From: Gerris lacustris
Taxonomy: Eukaryota; Arthropoda; Insecta; Hemiptera; Gerridae
Assembly (NCBI GenBank): GCA_951217055.1
Contig: OX578281.1
Location: 60,886,043-60,950,042 of the forward strand
DNA: 64,000 nucleotides
Reading direction: 5' to 3'
Shown piece by piece: positions 22,919-35,242 of the stretch. The translations under genes were made by a program, and so were the position numbers. The notes below the pieces were generated by a model that was not told the origin of the DNA, did not search any database, and worked only from the letters and a program-made list of their open reading frames with translations. Within the stretch, counting starts at the first letter, position 1. Every line of letters begins with the position of its first letter.

Positions 22919-23527
22919 AGCGAATTTTCAAAGAAAATTACGCTATTGCAATGGCTTCAAAATTTTTGTAATGCGAATTTTTGAAAAATTTTTCCATGGA
23001 AATCCGTTTCAGACCATTCTGAATCGATTCCTAAAATTTAACATTTTTTATTATGTATGTATGTATATATGTATGTATATATGTATGTATATATGTGTCA
23101 CTCCAGACGATATCTCCCCTTAGGATGCACTTAAAAATTTCAAACAAATTTTAAAATGTCAATAATATCAAAAGAAAGGATGAGTTCGTTGGCCAGAATT
23201 TTTGGAGTTCATTTAGGGGTCACATTTTTACAATTTAGGATCAAAAATAGCATAAAAACGTGTTTTTTCCATTTTTCCCCCCTTTTATGTGAAAATATGA
23301 TAAAAGTGTAAATAACAACAATTACTGTACTCTTAAAGAGCTTTCCAACGACATGCATCTTGAAGGGTAAATACTATTTTGACTTTTGTACCCCGTACCC
23401 CTGTGTCCCAAATTTTTTTTTTTCATCCGAGCTAATTCTAACCCAAAATTTTCCTATATTATCATAAGCCAATAAAACGCAGATTTCTTTGAAAATTCGC
23501 TCATTAAGTCATGGTGCATGACTGGAC
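22919..23527 (+). mobile_element. MITE with AGCGAATTTTCAAAGAAA inverted repeats, copy 2
   Basis: Starts AGCGAATTTTCAAAGAAA and carries its inverse near 23486-23503, ending CATGGTGCATGACTGGAC. Contains an (ATGT)n tract at 23055-23098. Same family as 10703-11281. Confidence 0.85.
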
Positions 23528-23675
23528 TTTTTTTTTATTTCATATGCACACAAACATACATTTATTTACACCTATATCTTCAAAAGTATTTATCTGATTT
23601 TTATGAAACTTGAATGGTTTGTCAAATGTAGACCGCATATAGCATCAGATTAATTTTAACCGTCGACACTCTTTA

Positions 23676-24281
23676 TTTTTACTTTCTTATATAAAGAGAA
23701 AGTATTGTGATGGCGCGAAAATTCGAATTTGAAATTTTAATGGATTTACACGTTTTGAGGTCCCCTGAATACAAAAAAGTGGTTTTTTGTCTGTCCGTTG
23801 TCTGTCGTCTGTGCAGATGCCTGGAGCCTTAAACTACTGGGCCGATTTTGACGAAATTTGGCATACATGTTTAGAAAAATCTTACCCCGAGGCGAAATCC
23901 AGAAATGAATTTTAGCTCCAAATTTGGGGGCGTTACCCCCCAAAAACTCTGAAAAAACGTGAAAAAAATTATTTACTCGAAAACGGTTCCGACTATTTTG
24001 ATTAAAAAAAAATCTAAACTATATATAGTCCATTTAAATTCGAATCTAACGATATAATCCGTTTTCCCGGGGAAAATCTAGTTCCTGAGAAAATAGCTTA
24101 AAACGTGAGCGGAGAGAGCCCGGGTTCGATTCCCTGCCCAGGAAAAGTTATTTTTATGATTAAATGTTCACTAATAATTAAATTTACAAACGAAAACTAA
24201 TAAATTGAAAACACTGGGCTAAGTAATTATGAACTCATATATGAGAAAGTTTGTCTGAGTTGTCTCGGACAAATTTTTTGT
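23676..24281 (+). repeat. Approximately 605-bp repeat with tRNA-like segment, copy 2
   Basis: Opens with TTTACTTTCTTATATAAAGAG and closes near TATGAGAAAGTTTGTCTGAG. GAGCCCGGGTTCGATTCCCT (about 24117-24136) is a B-box-like tRNA motif preceded by TCCTGAGAAAATAGCTTAA. Fragments of the family also occur at 49195-49275, 50380-50560 and 54550-54900. Confidence 0.85.
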
Positions 24282-24449
24282 TTAGTTGATACTTTAATTC
24301 ATGTAGAAAAATCAAAACAATTTTGACATACTAAAAAACCGGGAGAAACAATTAATATATATTAGACAATAAACGCTTGTAAAAGCATAAAATAAATAAA
24401 GTACGTGATAAGTTGTGAGGAAGATGCCACACTAATTGGCAGTCTATAT

Positions 24450-25008
24450 TTTTTTTCATATTACCATTCAAAATATAGGAGCAAAATAAAAAATGATTTA
24501 CTTCACATAAGATAACCTTCAAGCTTGATCTGTTGCTATTAAGCATAATTGTTTATTTTTAGTTTAATGAAACAGGTTAAATGTTGTGTTGTATAACAAT
24601 AGCTGAGTTAGATTACTCCTAGCTCTATCTCTCTCTCGAAATCATTATATATATGTTGCTTACTTAGGATGACTTAGTCAGGAGCTTAGAGTTATATAAC
24701 TACCTAATGAGAAGAATAGAGGTTTAGTCAAGTCTAAGCAGGCTGGTTTGAAGCATCGATTAGTTGCTGAGATTAATTTTCACGTTGTTATCATTGTTAT
24801 TGTTATAATAGTTTGAAATCATTCTGACATGGCTGTTATCTTGTAAGCCATTGTCTTCTGTCTATTGTACATCGTCTTGGTGCAACAATTAACTCAACTT
24901 CAAGATGCTCCTTGATATAATGCAACGCCGTCTTTATATTCATTATATTAAACACTACAAAGTACAATCGTTGACTTTAATTAAAGGTGTGTAGTCTCGA
25001 AAATAACC
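24450..25008. other. Unrecognised AT-rich stretch
   Basis: No gene, RNA or repeat recognised between the nested repeats and the satellite. Confidence 0.5.
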
Positions 25009-28000
25009 GTATAATCTTATTCTTATTGGGCTGTAGTTCGTAGATTCTGACAAAGCCCTTATAATCTTATTCTTATAGGATTGAAGTGCGTAGATTCCGA
25101 CAAGATGCTTATAATCTTATTCATATTGGGTTGTAGTGATTAGATTCCGACAAGAACCTTATACTCTATTCTTATTGGGTTGTAGTGAGTAGATTCCGAC
25201 AAGATCCTTATAATCTTATTCTTATTGGGTTGTAGTGAGTATATTCCGACAAGATCCTTATAATCTTATTCTTATTGGGTTGTAGTGAGTATATTCCAAC
25301 AAGATCCTTATAATCTTATTCTTATTGGGTTGTAGTGATTAGATTCCGACAAGAACCTTATACTCTATTCTTATTGGGTTGTAGTGAGTAGATTCCGACA
25401 AGATCCTTATAATCTTATTCTTATTGGGTTGTAGTGAGTATATTCCGACAAGATCCTTATAATCTTATTCTTATTGGGTTGTAGTGATTAGATTCCGACA
25501 AGAACCTTATACTCTATTCTTATTGGGTTGTAGTGAGTAGATTCCGACAAGATCCTTATAATCTTATTCTTATTGGGTTGTAGTGAGTAGATTCCGACAA
25601 GATCCTTATAATCTTATTCTTATTGGGTTGTAGTGAGTAGATTCCGACAAGATCCTTATAATCTTATTCTTATTGGGTTGTAGTGAGTAGATTCCGACAA
25701 GATCCTTATAATCTTATTCTTATTGAGTTGCAGTGAGTAGATTCCGACAAGATCCTTATAATCTTATTCTTATTGGGTTGTAGTGATTAGATTCCGACAA
25801 GAACCTTATACTCTATTCTTATTGGGTTGTAGTGAGTAGATTCCGACAAGATCCTTATAATCTTATTGGGTTGTAGTGAGTATATTCCGACAAGATCCTT
25901 ATAATCTTATTCTTATTGGGTTGTAGTGATTAGATTCCGACAAGAACCTTATACTCTATTCTTATTGGGTTGTAGTGAGTAGATTCCGACAAGATCCTTA
26001 TAATCTTATTCTTATTGGGTTGTAGTGAGTAGATTCCGACAAGATCCTTATAATCTTATTCTTATTGGGTTGTAGTGAGTAGATTCCGACAAGATCCTTA
26101 TAATCTTATTCTTATTGAGTTGCAGTGAGTAGATTCCGACAAGATCCTTATAATCTTATTCTTATTGGGTTGTAGTGAGTAGATTCCGACAAGATCCTTA
26201 TAATCTTATTCTTATTGGGCTGTAGTGAGTAGATTCCGACAAGACCCTTAAAATCTTATTCTTATTGGGTTGTAGTGAGTAGATTCCGACAAGATCCTTA
26301 TAATCTTAATCTTATTGGGCTGTAGTGAGTAGATTCCGGCAAGAACCTTATAATCTTATTCTTATTGGGTTGTGTGAGTAGATTCCGACAAGATCCTTAT
26401 AATCTTAATCTTATTGGGTTGTAGTGAGTATATTCCAACAAGATCCTTATAATCTTATTCTTATTGGGTTGTGTGAGTAGATCCCTACAAGATCCTTATA
26501 ATCTTAATCTTATTGGGTTGTAGTGAGTATATTCCGACAAGATCCTTATAATCTTATTCTTATTGGGTTGTAGTGAGTAGATTCCGACAAGATCCTTATA
26601 ATCTTATTCTTATTGGGTTGTAGTGATTAGATTCCGACAAGAACCTTATACTCTATTCTTATTGGGTTGTAGTGAGTAGATTCCGACAAGATCCTTATAA
26701 TCTTATTCTTATTGGGTTGTAGTGAGTAGATTCCGACAAGATCCTTATAATCTTATTCTTATTGAGTTGCAGTGAGTAGATTCCGACAAGATCCTTATAA
26801 TCTTATTCTTATTGAGTTGCAGTGAGTAGATTCCGACAAGATCCTTATAATCTTATTCTTATTGGGTTGTAGTGATTAGATTCCGACAAGAACCTTATAC
26901 TCTATTCTTATTGGGTTGTAGTGAGTAGATTCCGACAAGATCCTTATAATCTTATTCTTATTGGGTTGTAGTGAGTAGATTCCGACAAGATCCTTATAAT
27001 CTTATTCTTATTGGGTTGTAGTGATTAGATTCCGACAAGAACCTTATACTCTATTCTTATTGGGTTGTAGTGAGTAGATTCCGACAAGATCCTTATAATC
27101 TTATTCTTATTGGGTTGTAGTGAGTAGATTCCGACAAGATCCTTATAATCTTATTCTTATTGGGTTGTAGTGATTAGATTCCGACAAGAACCTTATACTC
27201 TATTCTTATTGGGTTGTAGTGAGTAGATTCCGACAAGATCCTTATAATCTTATTCTTATTGGGTTGTAGTGAGTAGATTCCGACAAGATCCTTATAATCT
27301 TATTCTTATTGAGTTGCAGTGAGTAGATTCCGACAAGATCCTTATAATCTTATTCTTATTGAGTTGCAGTGAGTAGATTCCGACAAGATCCTTATAATCT
27401 TATTCTTATTGGGTTGTAGTGATTAGATTCCGACAAGAACCTTATACTCTATTCTTATTGGGTTGTAGTGAGTAGATTCCGACAAGATCCTTATAATCTT
27501 ATTCTTATTGGGTTGTAGTGAGTAGATTCCGACAAGATCCTTATAATCTTATTCTTATTGGGTTGTAGTGATTAGATTCCGACAAGAACCTTATACTCTA
27601 TTCTTATTGGGTTGTAGTGAGTAGATTCCGACAAGATCCTTATAATCTTATTCTTATTGGGTTGTAGTGAGTAGATTCCGACAAGATCCTTATAATCTTA
27701 TTCTTATTGGGTTGTAGTGATTAGATTCCGACAAGAACCTTATACTCTATTCTTATTGGGTTGTAGTGAGTAGATTCCGACAAGATCCTTATAATCTTAT
27801 TCTTATTGGGTTGTAGTGAGTAGATTCCGACAAGATCCTTATAATCTTATTCTTATTGAGTTGCAGTGAGTAGATTCCGACAAGATCCTTATAATCTTAT
27901 TCTTATTGGGTTGTAGTGATTAGATTCCGACAAGAACCTTATACTCTATTCTTATTGGGTTGTAGTGAGTAGATTCCGACAAGATCCTTATAATCTTATT

Positions 28001-30690
28001 CTTATTGGGTTGTAGTGAGTAGATTCCGACAAGATCCTTATAATCTTATTGGGTTGTAGTGAGTATATTCCGACAAGATCCTTATAATCTTATTCTTATT
28101 GGGTTGTAGTGATTAGATTCCGACAAGAACCTTATACTCTATTCTTATTGGGTTGTAGTGAGTAGATTCCGACAAGATCCTTATAATCTTATTCTTATTG
28201 GGTTGTAGTGAGTAGATTCCGACAAGATCCTTATAATCTTATTCTTATTGGGTTGTAGTGAGTAGATTCAGACAAGATCCTTATAATCTTATTCTTATTG
28301 GGTTGTAGTGAGTAGATTCCGACAAGATCCTTATAATCTTATTCTTATTGGGTTGTAGTGAGTAGATTCCGACAAGATCCTTATAATCTTATTCTTATTG
28401 AGTTGCAGTGAGTAGATTCCGACAAGATCCTTATAATCTTATTCTTATTGGGTTGTAGTGAGTAGATTCCGACAAGATCCTTATAATCTTATTCTTATTG
28501 GGCTGTAGTGAGTAGATTCCGACAAGACCCTTAAAATCTTATTCTTATTGGGTTGTAGTGAGTAAATTCCGACAAGATCCTTATAATCTTAATCTTATTG
28601 GGCTGTAGTGAGTAGATTCCGGCAAGAACCTTATAATCTTATTCTTATTGGGTTGTGTGAGTAGATTCCGACAAGATCCTTATAATCTTAATCTTATTGG
28701 GTTGTAGTGAGTATATTCCAACAAGATCCTTATAATCTTATTCTTATTGGGTTGTGTGAGTAGATTCCGACAAGATCCTTATAATCTTAATCTTATTGGG
28801 TTGTAGTGAGTATATTCCGACAAGAACCTTATAATCTTATTCTTATTGAGTTGCAGTGAGTAGATTCCGACAAGATCCTTATAATCTTATTCTTATTGGG
28901 TTGTAGTGAGTAGATTCCGACAAGAACCTTATAATCTTACTCTTATTGAGTTGTATGTAGGGAGTAGATTCCGACAAGAACCTTATAATCTTACTCTTAT
29001 TGAGTTGTATGTAGGGAGTAGATTCCGTCAAGAACCTTATAATCTTATTCTTATTGGGTTGTAGTGAGTAGATTCCGACAAGAACCTTATAATCTTACTC
29101 TTATTGAGTTGTATGTAGGGAGTAGATTCCTTCAAGAACCTTATAATCTTATTCTTATTGGGTTGTAGTGAGTAGATTCCGACAAGAACGTATAATCTTA
29201 CTCTTATTGGGTTGTATGTAGGGAGTAGATTCCGACAAGAACCTTATAATCTTATTCTTATTGGGTTGTAGTGAGTAGATTCCGACAAGAACCTTATAAT
29301 CTTATTCTTATTGGGTTGTAGTGAGTAGATTCCGACAAGATCCTTATAATCTTACTCTTATTGAGTTGTATGTAGGGAGTAGATTCCGTCAAGAACCTTA
29401 TAATCTTATTCTTATTGGGTTGTAGTGAGTAGATTCCGACAAGAACCTTATAATCTTACTCTTATTGGGTTGTATGTAGGGAGTAGATTCCGACAAGAAC
29501 CTTATAATCTTATTCTTATTGGGCTGTAGTGAGTAGATTCCGACAAGACCCTTAAAATCTTATTCTTATTGGGTTGTAGTGAGTAAATTCCGACAAGATC
29601 CTTATAATCTTAATCTTATTGGGCTGTAGTGAGTAGATTCCGGCAAGAACCTTATAATCTTATTCTTATTGGGTTGTGTGAGTAGATTCCGACAAGATCC
29701 TTATAATCTTAATCTTATTGGGTTGTAGTGAGTATATTCCAACAAGATCCTTATAATCTTATTCTTATTGGGTTGTGTGAGTAGATTCCGACAAGATCCT
29801 TATAATCTTAATCTTATTGGGTTGTAGTGAGTATATTCCGACAAGAACCTTATAATCTTATTCTTATTGAGTTGCAGTGAGTAGATTCCGACAAGATCCT
29901 TATAATCTTATTCTTATTGGGTTGTAGTGAGTAGATTCCGACAAGAACCTTATAATCTTACTCTTATTGAGTTGTATGTAGGGAGTAGATTCCGACAAGA
30001 ACCTTATAATCTTACTCTTATTGAGTTGTATGTAGGGAGTAGATTCCGTCAAGAACCTTATAATCTTATTCTTATTGGGTTGTAGTGAGTAGATTCCGAC
30101 AAGAACCTTATAATCTTACTCTTATTGAGTTGTATGTAGGGAGTAGATTCCTTCAAGAACCTTATAATCTTATTCTTATTGGGTTGTAGTGAGTAGATTC
30201 CGACAAGAACGTATAATCTTACTCTTATTGGGTTGTATGTAGGGAGTAGATTCCGACAAGAACCTTATAATCTTATTCTTATTGGGTTGTAGTGAGTAGA
30301 TTCCGACAAGAACCTTATAATCTTATTCTTATTGGGTTGTAGTGAGTAGATTCCGACAAGATCCTTATAATCTTACTCTTATTGAGTTGTATGTAGGGAG
30401 TAGATTCCGTCAAGAACCTTATAATCTTATTCTTATTGGGTTGTAGTGAGTAGATTCCGACAAGAACCTTATAATCTTACTCTTATTGGGTTGTATGTAG
30501 GGAGTAGATTCCGACAAGAACCTTATAATCTTATTCTTATTGGGTTGTAGTGAGTAGATTCCGACAAGAACCTTATAATCTTATTCTTATTGGGTTGTAG
30601 TGAGTAGATTCCGACAAGATCCTTATAATCTTACTCTTATTGAGTTGTATGTAGGGAGTAGATTCCGACAAGAACCTTATAATCTTATTG
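25009..30690. repeat. 50-bp satellite, about 113 copies with higher-order structure
   Basis: Basic unit TTATAATCTTATTCTTATTG-GGTTGTAGTGAGTAGATTCC-GACAAGATCC (50 bp). Variants include a 48-bp type (ATACTCTATTC with GTGATTAG), a GAGTTGCAGTG type, and a longer GTATGTAGGGAG type confined to the right third. The variants recur in ordered blocks, and about 1.02 kb starting near 28500 is repeated from 29521. No open frames or CRISPR-like spacers. Confidence 0.97.
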
Positions 30691-31130
30691 TGGAAATATG
30701 AATTTTTATGACCGAAGAAACCCTTTTAGTAGCTTCTTAAGAAGCACTTGGCGGGATTTTTTAAGTTATGAATTCGGAAAGATTTAAAAATTGCATTCTT
30801 CAGAACGATCTCAATGCTTCCGTTACTATTAATAAGCTCAAATGCTTATTTTTAATGTTTATATATTATACAAAAGTTACAAGTAAAAATAAATTTAGAC
30901 GAAATTATGTTTGAAAAAAAAATCAGTGAGGAGATTTCGTTTCTCTCAGTCTTCCTATTTTGTTAATATTTCTCTATTTTATTTGTAGTTTATAAAAAAT
31001 GATAAAGTAGAAAACCTCGACAGTGTTGGGCTGATACAAAATTTAAAAAGTTTACATAAGAATACTAAACTAATATATTATGCTAATATTGCTATTGCTT
31101 ATTTACATTATTCCTGTTTTCTGAGATTTA
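30691..31130. other. Unrecognised stretch
   Basis: AT-rich; a short end-fragment resembling the approximately 600-bp repeat (CAGAACGATCTCAATGCTTCCG) lies near 30790-30830. No gene. Confidence 0.45.
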
Positions 31131-31134
31131 TAGT

Positions 31135-31695
31135 TTTGGAACAAAGTTCCTTATGGCACGTTACACCGTCTGGAGCCCGGGAGTGAATCAGAAAAAAAAC
31201 GACCGTCACGAAATCTACCGATGATAATAACTTGACTAAAAAATGACCGATTTAGTTGATATTGTGTACACATGTTCATTATAACCATTTTCCAGGACAT
31301 GTTCATTGGACAACGTTATCCGCCCAAGCGTTCGCGCTTAACGCTCGCGTAAACGTAAACTTTCAAATGTAAGATTGGAATTTTTGGTCGGGAAACAATT
31401 CTAACTTCATCTATTCAATGAGGCAAACAACTTTTATAAATAAATGTTTTTAGTAAAACCATCACCGACACTGCTATAAAGTGACAAAGATCGCTAATTT
31501 TATTAAAGTGGACCTAAACGATTAAAATAGAGAAAACAACTTCTTTACCGATATCTTACGTTCTAACGTAACGATTTTTGTAAACATCCATACACATCGT
31601 CTAAAGTACAATTGAAACAGACATGTAAAATTTCAAACTGATACAAGCAGAAGTTGTTACGTAGTGAAGTGATATATTTTATAATATTTTAATAA
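31135..31695 (+). repeat. Interspersed repeat of the 16.2-kb family
   Basis: Starts GGAACAAAGTTCCTTATGGCACG and follows 16174-16700 through GGAGCCCGGGAGTGAAT, CCGCCCAAGCGTTC and ATACAAGCAGAAGTTGT. The right inverted end is absent. Confidence 0.75.
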
Positions 31696-31791
31696 TTATT
31701 TTATAAGTAGAACCGAGCGCCCATTCCGTTCGAAAAGACCCCCCCTCCCTTTTTCTTTTTTCTCCGTCCCCTACACGGGGTCTTATCGATG

Positions 31792-31895
31792 GCACGGTTT
31801 AGAGTTTAGATTCGGTTTTGACGAGATCCTTTGTACAGAAATTTGTCCTTTCATATATAGATAAAAATATCTTATGTACGGATACTAAACCGTGC
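31792..31895. repeat. 104-bp inverted-repeat unit
   Basis: GCACGGTTTAG at 31792 is inverted as CTAAACCGTGC ending 31895. Possibly a small MITE; no duplication found. Confidence 0.5.
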
Positions 31896-31944
31896 ATTAC
31901 TATTATGTAAGGAGGGCTATGCAGTTGTAACAAACTGCAGACTT

Positions 31945-32490
31945 AGTGCGTAATGTACTAATTACGCGTCGAGTGCGGAAAGTAGCATTTTGCATGCGAG
32001 TGTGGAGTTTGCATCCGAGCGGTAGCGAGGGTAGTAAAACCACACGAGCAATACAAAATGCCGTTTTCGCACGAGTTGCGTACCGTACTTTATCTACGAT
32101 TGTTAGATTTAAATAATAAATACAAAAAAAATAAACTTGCTGTATGTAAGTTCGAATTTCGTATCTCTCTCTTGATAAAGATGGCATTAATTCTTGAGTT
32201 GTATTTTTTGCCGAATTAATTATTTCGGGAGGAGTATTATTCTCCACATTTTCGTCAAAGCCACTTGATTCACTCATTGTTTTTCACTAAATACTCGATA
32301 CAAACAGTTACTTTAATAAAAGAACAGCAAATTAGTTTTGTTAAATGTAAACAAACTCGCTAATCGTGTGAAAAGCTGAAGAATTCCTCTTCTTTACCGC
32401 CCTAGGGAGGTAAAGAAGAGGAATTCTTCAGAACTATGAGACACACATGCCCAATGAATACAAGTACGTAAAGAGTCACTTTCTATGAAT
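31945..32490 (-). mobile_element. Short element with an ORF N-terminus and terminal hairpin, copy 1
   Basis: Shares its whole length with 62147-62645. Contains a palindromic GC-rich block (31960-32090: AGTAGCATTTTGC / GCAAAATGCC-like arms), a minus-strand start at 32277 encoding MSESSGFDENVENNTPPEII then LMPSLSRERYEI, and a 52-bp near-perfect hairpin at 32378-32429. The peptide resembles the N-terminus of arthropod KIAA1958/Crypton-like tyrosine-recombinase proteins. This is from memory of the family style and is tentative. Confidence 0.5.
32150..32277 (-). pseudogene. N-terminal remnant of a possible tyrosine-recombinase-like protein
   Basis: About 41 credible residues from ATG 32277, ending at ERYEI; beyond that the frame runs into the palindromic block. 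The 62.4-kb copy keeps the same start but has a stop after about 30 codons. Deleted remnants of a once longer gene. Confidence 0.35.
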
Positions 32491-33200
32491 CTAAACAGAG
32501 ATACAATGTTTATATTTCGTATCAATCGTAGATAAATGTTATTTAAAAGCCAATGGAGGCTTTGATTATAATTTTAATTTAATTATTATAGCATAAGTTT
32601 TCAATACAAACTATAATTATTATTGAATTCAATTAATTATTTATTTATTAATAATTATCAGTGTAATGATAATTAATTTTTAATAAAGCTTAACATTATG
32701 AACTGATTTTTATATAGTATTCTGTCAAACTGCCTGCCACTCAACAATACACATAAATTTGCATTTAAAATAGGAAAATAATAATAGAATAACATTTCTT
32801 TGTCCTAGCTATAACAAAAGAGAACAGGGAGGATGAAAAAGTGGAATATGTATATTAATTAATTTTCAACATGAGTAAAGAAACACATGAAAGACAAAAT
32901 CTAGTGATTTCAGAGTAGAAAAACATCATAAAGCCTAGACTAGACACCCAAGAAAGGTAAAACAAGTATGGCGAATCGTCTAAAATCAGAACAATGATAT
33001 AGTTTGACTGCAGATAAAGTAGAGATTATACTCATCTGTGATAAAGACAAATCATCAGATATGTAACTAAGTGTTACAATATCGCGTTAAAATATTCAAA
33101 ACAATAGTCTGTGTTTCAATGTATAAACAAATCTCAACAACCCACTTCTATAACATAATAATAATTTCTTTCTTTCACATTTTAACTTTTACCAATTAAT
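32491..33200. other. Unrecognised AT-rich stretch
   Basis: No gene or repeat recognised. Confidence 0.5.
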
Positions 33201-33204
33201 AATT

Positions 33205-33391
33205 AGTATAGAGGGACCCTGGAAGCTCGTTGCTACAGTGTGGGCTTGTCATGCAGGAAGTCTGGGTTCAATTCCTCAGACAAGGAGGTGCAGGGAGATG
33301 CTGCGTTCACACAGCATCCTCATAAAAAATGGGTAAATGGTATTTTTAATGGACACAATGAGTCATTTGATGCACAAGATATTTTTTTTTC
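33205..33391 (+). repeat. SINE-like tRNA-derived sequence
   Basis: About 80 bp at 33211-33290 resembles a tRNA, with an A-box-like TGGAAGCTCGTTG and B box GGGTTCAATTCC. A GTC anticodon position in GCTTGTCATGC suggests a tRNA-Asp ancestor. An unrelated tail ends in poly(T) near 33391. One copy seen, so SINE status is inferred. Confidence 0.5.
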
Positions 33392-34106
33392 ATAAAATAT
33401 GTCAACCTTTGACATCAGATTATAACAAACAGCATCATAACTTCTCTAGAACCACTTTTTATTTTTATTCTTGATCCCGACTATAAAACCCAAATTTTAC
33501 CTACTCTTCAAAAAGAGAGCATTCTATATCTGAGTAATGAGTAAAGTCAGTCACAAATGTTAACTACAGTATGCTACAGGAGTTGTGAAGTTGACACTTA
33601 GCCAACCTGTATGAGGAAAAAAATAAAGTCACTAGACCTGTGGAAGGGGTGGAGCCAGTTACATTTTTGTTTGTCTAGTTGGCCAGACCCTCTAGAATTC
33701 AAAATCCTGACCTCTTAGTGGCTCCCCACACCAACCTCATAATGTGCATACTGTAAGTTCATTTTTTACTGCTTCAGAAACACTTTTTCTTGTAAAAACG
33801 GCATACTATAATAGCCAACTTTGTAGGCTATTTCTGCTTAAACTATGAAAGATTCAAAAAAGTAATTAACCATTTTTTTTTAGAAAAATAACAAAAAATG
33901 AGGGTCAAGAGGAACTATGTTCTTCAAAGGACCATTGACCCTTTGAAGGGAGGAATCGTTTTTTTTATTTCTTTTTGTTTCATCAAACTACTCCTAAAGT
34001 ACTACAACTTTTGCATGTAACAGCTTTCTTAATATTTCTCAGTTTAAAAGTTATAGCAGTTTGATCCACTTGAAATGGGATCCCCTGTAAAAAATATCTG
34101 AGACTG
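33392..34106. other. Unrecognised stretch
   Basis: No gene or repeat recognised; includes short inverted words around GGGTCAA (33903 and 33937). Confidence 0.45.
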
Positions 34107-34447
34107 AACATTGATGTTGTGTTTGGTATGATGAACATTGATGTTGTGTTTGGTATGATGAACATTGATGTTGTGTTTGGTATGATGACCATTGATGTTG
34201 TGTTTGGTATGATGAACATTGATGTTGTGTTTGGTATAATGAACATTGATGTTGTGTTTGGTATGATGAACATTGATGTTGTGTTTGGTATGATGAACAT
34301 TGATGTTGTGTTTGGTATGATGAACATTGATGTTGTGTTTGGTATAATGAACATTGATGTTGTGTTTGGTATGATGAACATTGATGTTGTGTTTGGTATG
34401 ATGAACATTGATGTTGTGTTTGGTATGATGAACATTGATGTTGTGTT
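34107..34447. repeat. 27-bp minisatellite, about 12.6 copies
   Basis: Unit AACATTGATGTTGTGTTTGG-TATGATG. Because 27 is divisible by three and the unit lacks stops in several frames, it creates long repetitive open frames on both strands that are not genes. Confidence 0.97.
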
Positions 34448-34557
34448 GTGAGAGCCAACTTGTGAGGGGAGAACTGCATCCACTTATAAATGTATTTTAA
34501 AATATCTTCTTCTGTCTCTTTATCTCATATTTATTTTATCTTTACTTTTATTTTATT

Positions 34558-34960
34558 GCTTCAGAGCTTACCAAAGATAGAAGAAGTTATGTGATCGTTC
34601 TTAAGAATAAACTTTCAAATTTGGATAGTAGTTAATAATTAGCCCATTGTTGGTTCATTTTAATTTAATTTTCATTATTAATTTCAACCTTCTGAGCCTA
34701 TTGGTTTCTCTTCCACATGCACCTAAACTTATTTTATTAATTCCTAAATCTTAAATAAGTACTCATCTGATTTTTTGAAGTGTGCATAGTTTGTTGAAGG
34801 TCAAAAATTACTTTAATCCATGTGAAAAATTCAAACAATTTTGACAAAAAATATTAAAAAATTAAAAATTTAGAAGATATTTTTTAAAACATATATAAAA
34901 TTATATGAATAACACAATAATGGGCTTTAAAAGCATGACATCATTAAAGTGCATTATGGG
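34558..34960 (+). repeat. Approximately 600-bp repeat, decayed copy
   Basis: GCTTCAGAGCTTACCAAAG at the start and TTAAAAGCATGACATCATTAAAG near the end match other copies. The final GTGCCACAC end is lost. Confidence 0.7.
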
Positions 34961-35242
34961 ACTCAATTCATTATTATTCATGCTAAATATTCATTTTTAT
35001 GAGTAAATAATATATAACATGGGTTACTACAAAGCGCAGTACCCTGCGCGATTTCTATTATTAGACTGAGGCATATTATCACATCTATACACTGGAAACT
35101 TTGTCAAAATAACTTTTGGACAAAGGAACATCACTAGCAAGGTTGTGCTGTTTCAAGGAATACCTATGTAGTTCAACTAAAATAAATTATCTTTTTATAT
35201 AATAAATTGTTAACAATATGAATACAATAAATAGGTTCAGTA

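Larger units (their letters stand above)
22654..24446 (+). repeat. Approximately 600-bp repeat split by two nested insertions
   Basis: Pieces 22654-22918, 23528-23675 and 24282-24446 read as one copy from CTTCCGAACTTACCGAAGG to GCCACACTAATTGGCAG. The gaps are filled by the elements at 22919-23527 and 23676-24281. Confidence 0.85.

Noticed and set aside
25009..30690. CRISPR-like array
   Set aside because: Units are contiguous 50-bp tandem repeats with no unique spacers, and the context is eukaryotic.
33983..34483. Long open frames on both strands encoding repeats such as NTTSMFIIP and MNIDVVFGM
   Set aside because: Products of a 27-bp minisatellite whose unit is divisible by three; no start context, splice sites or non-repeat coding flank.
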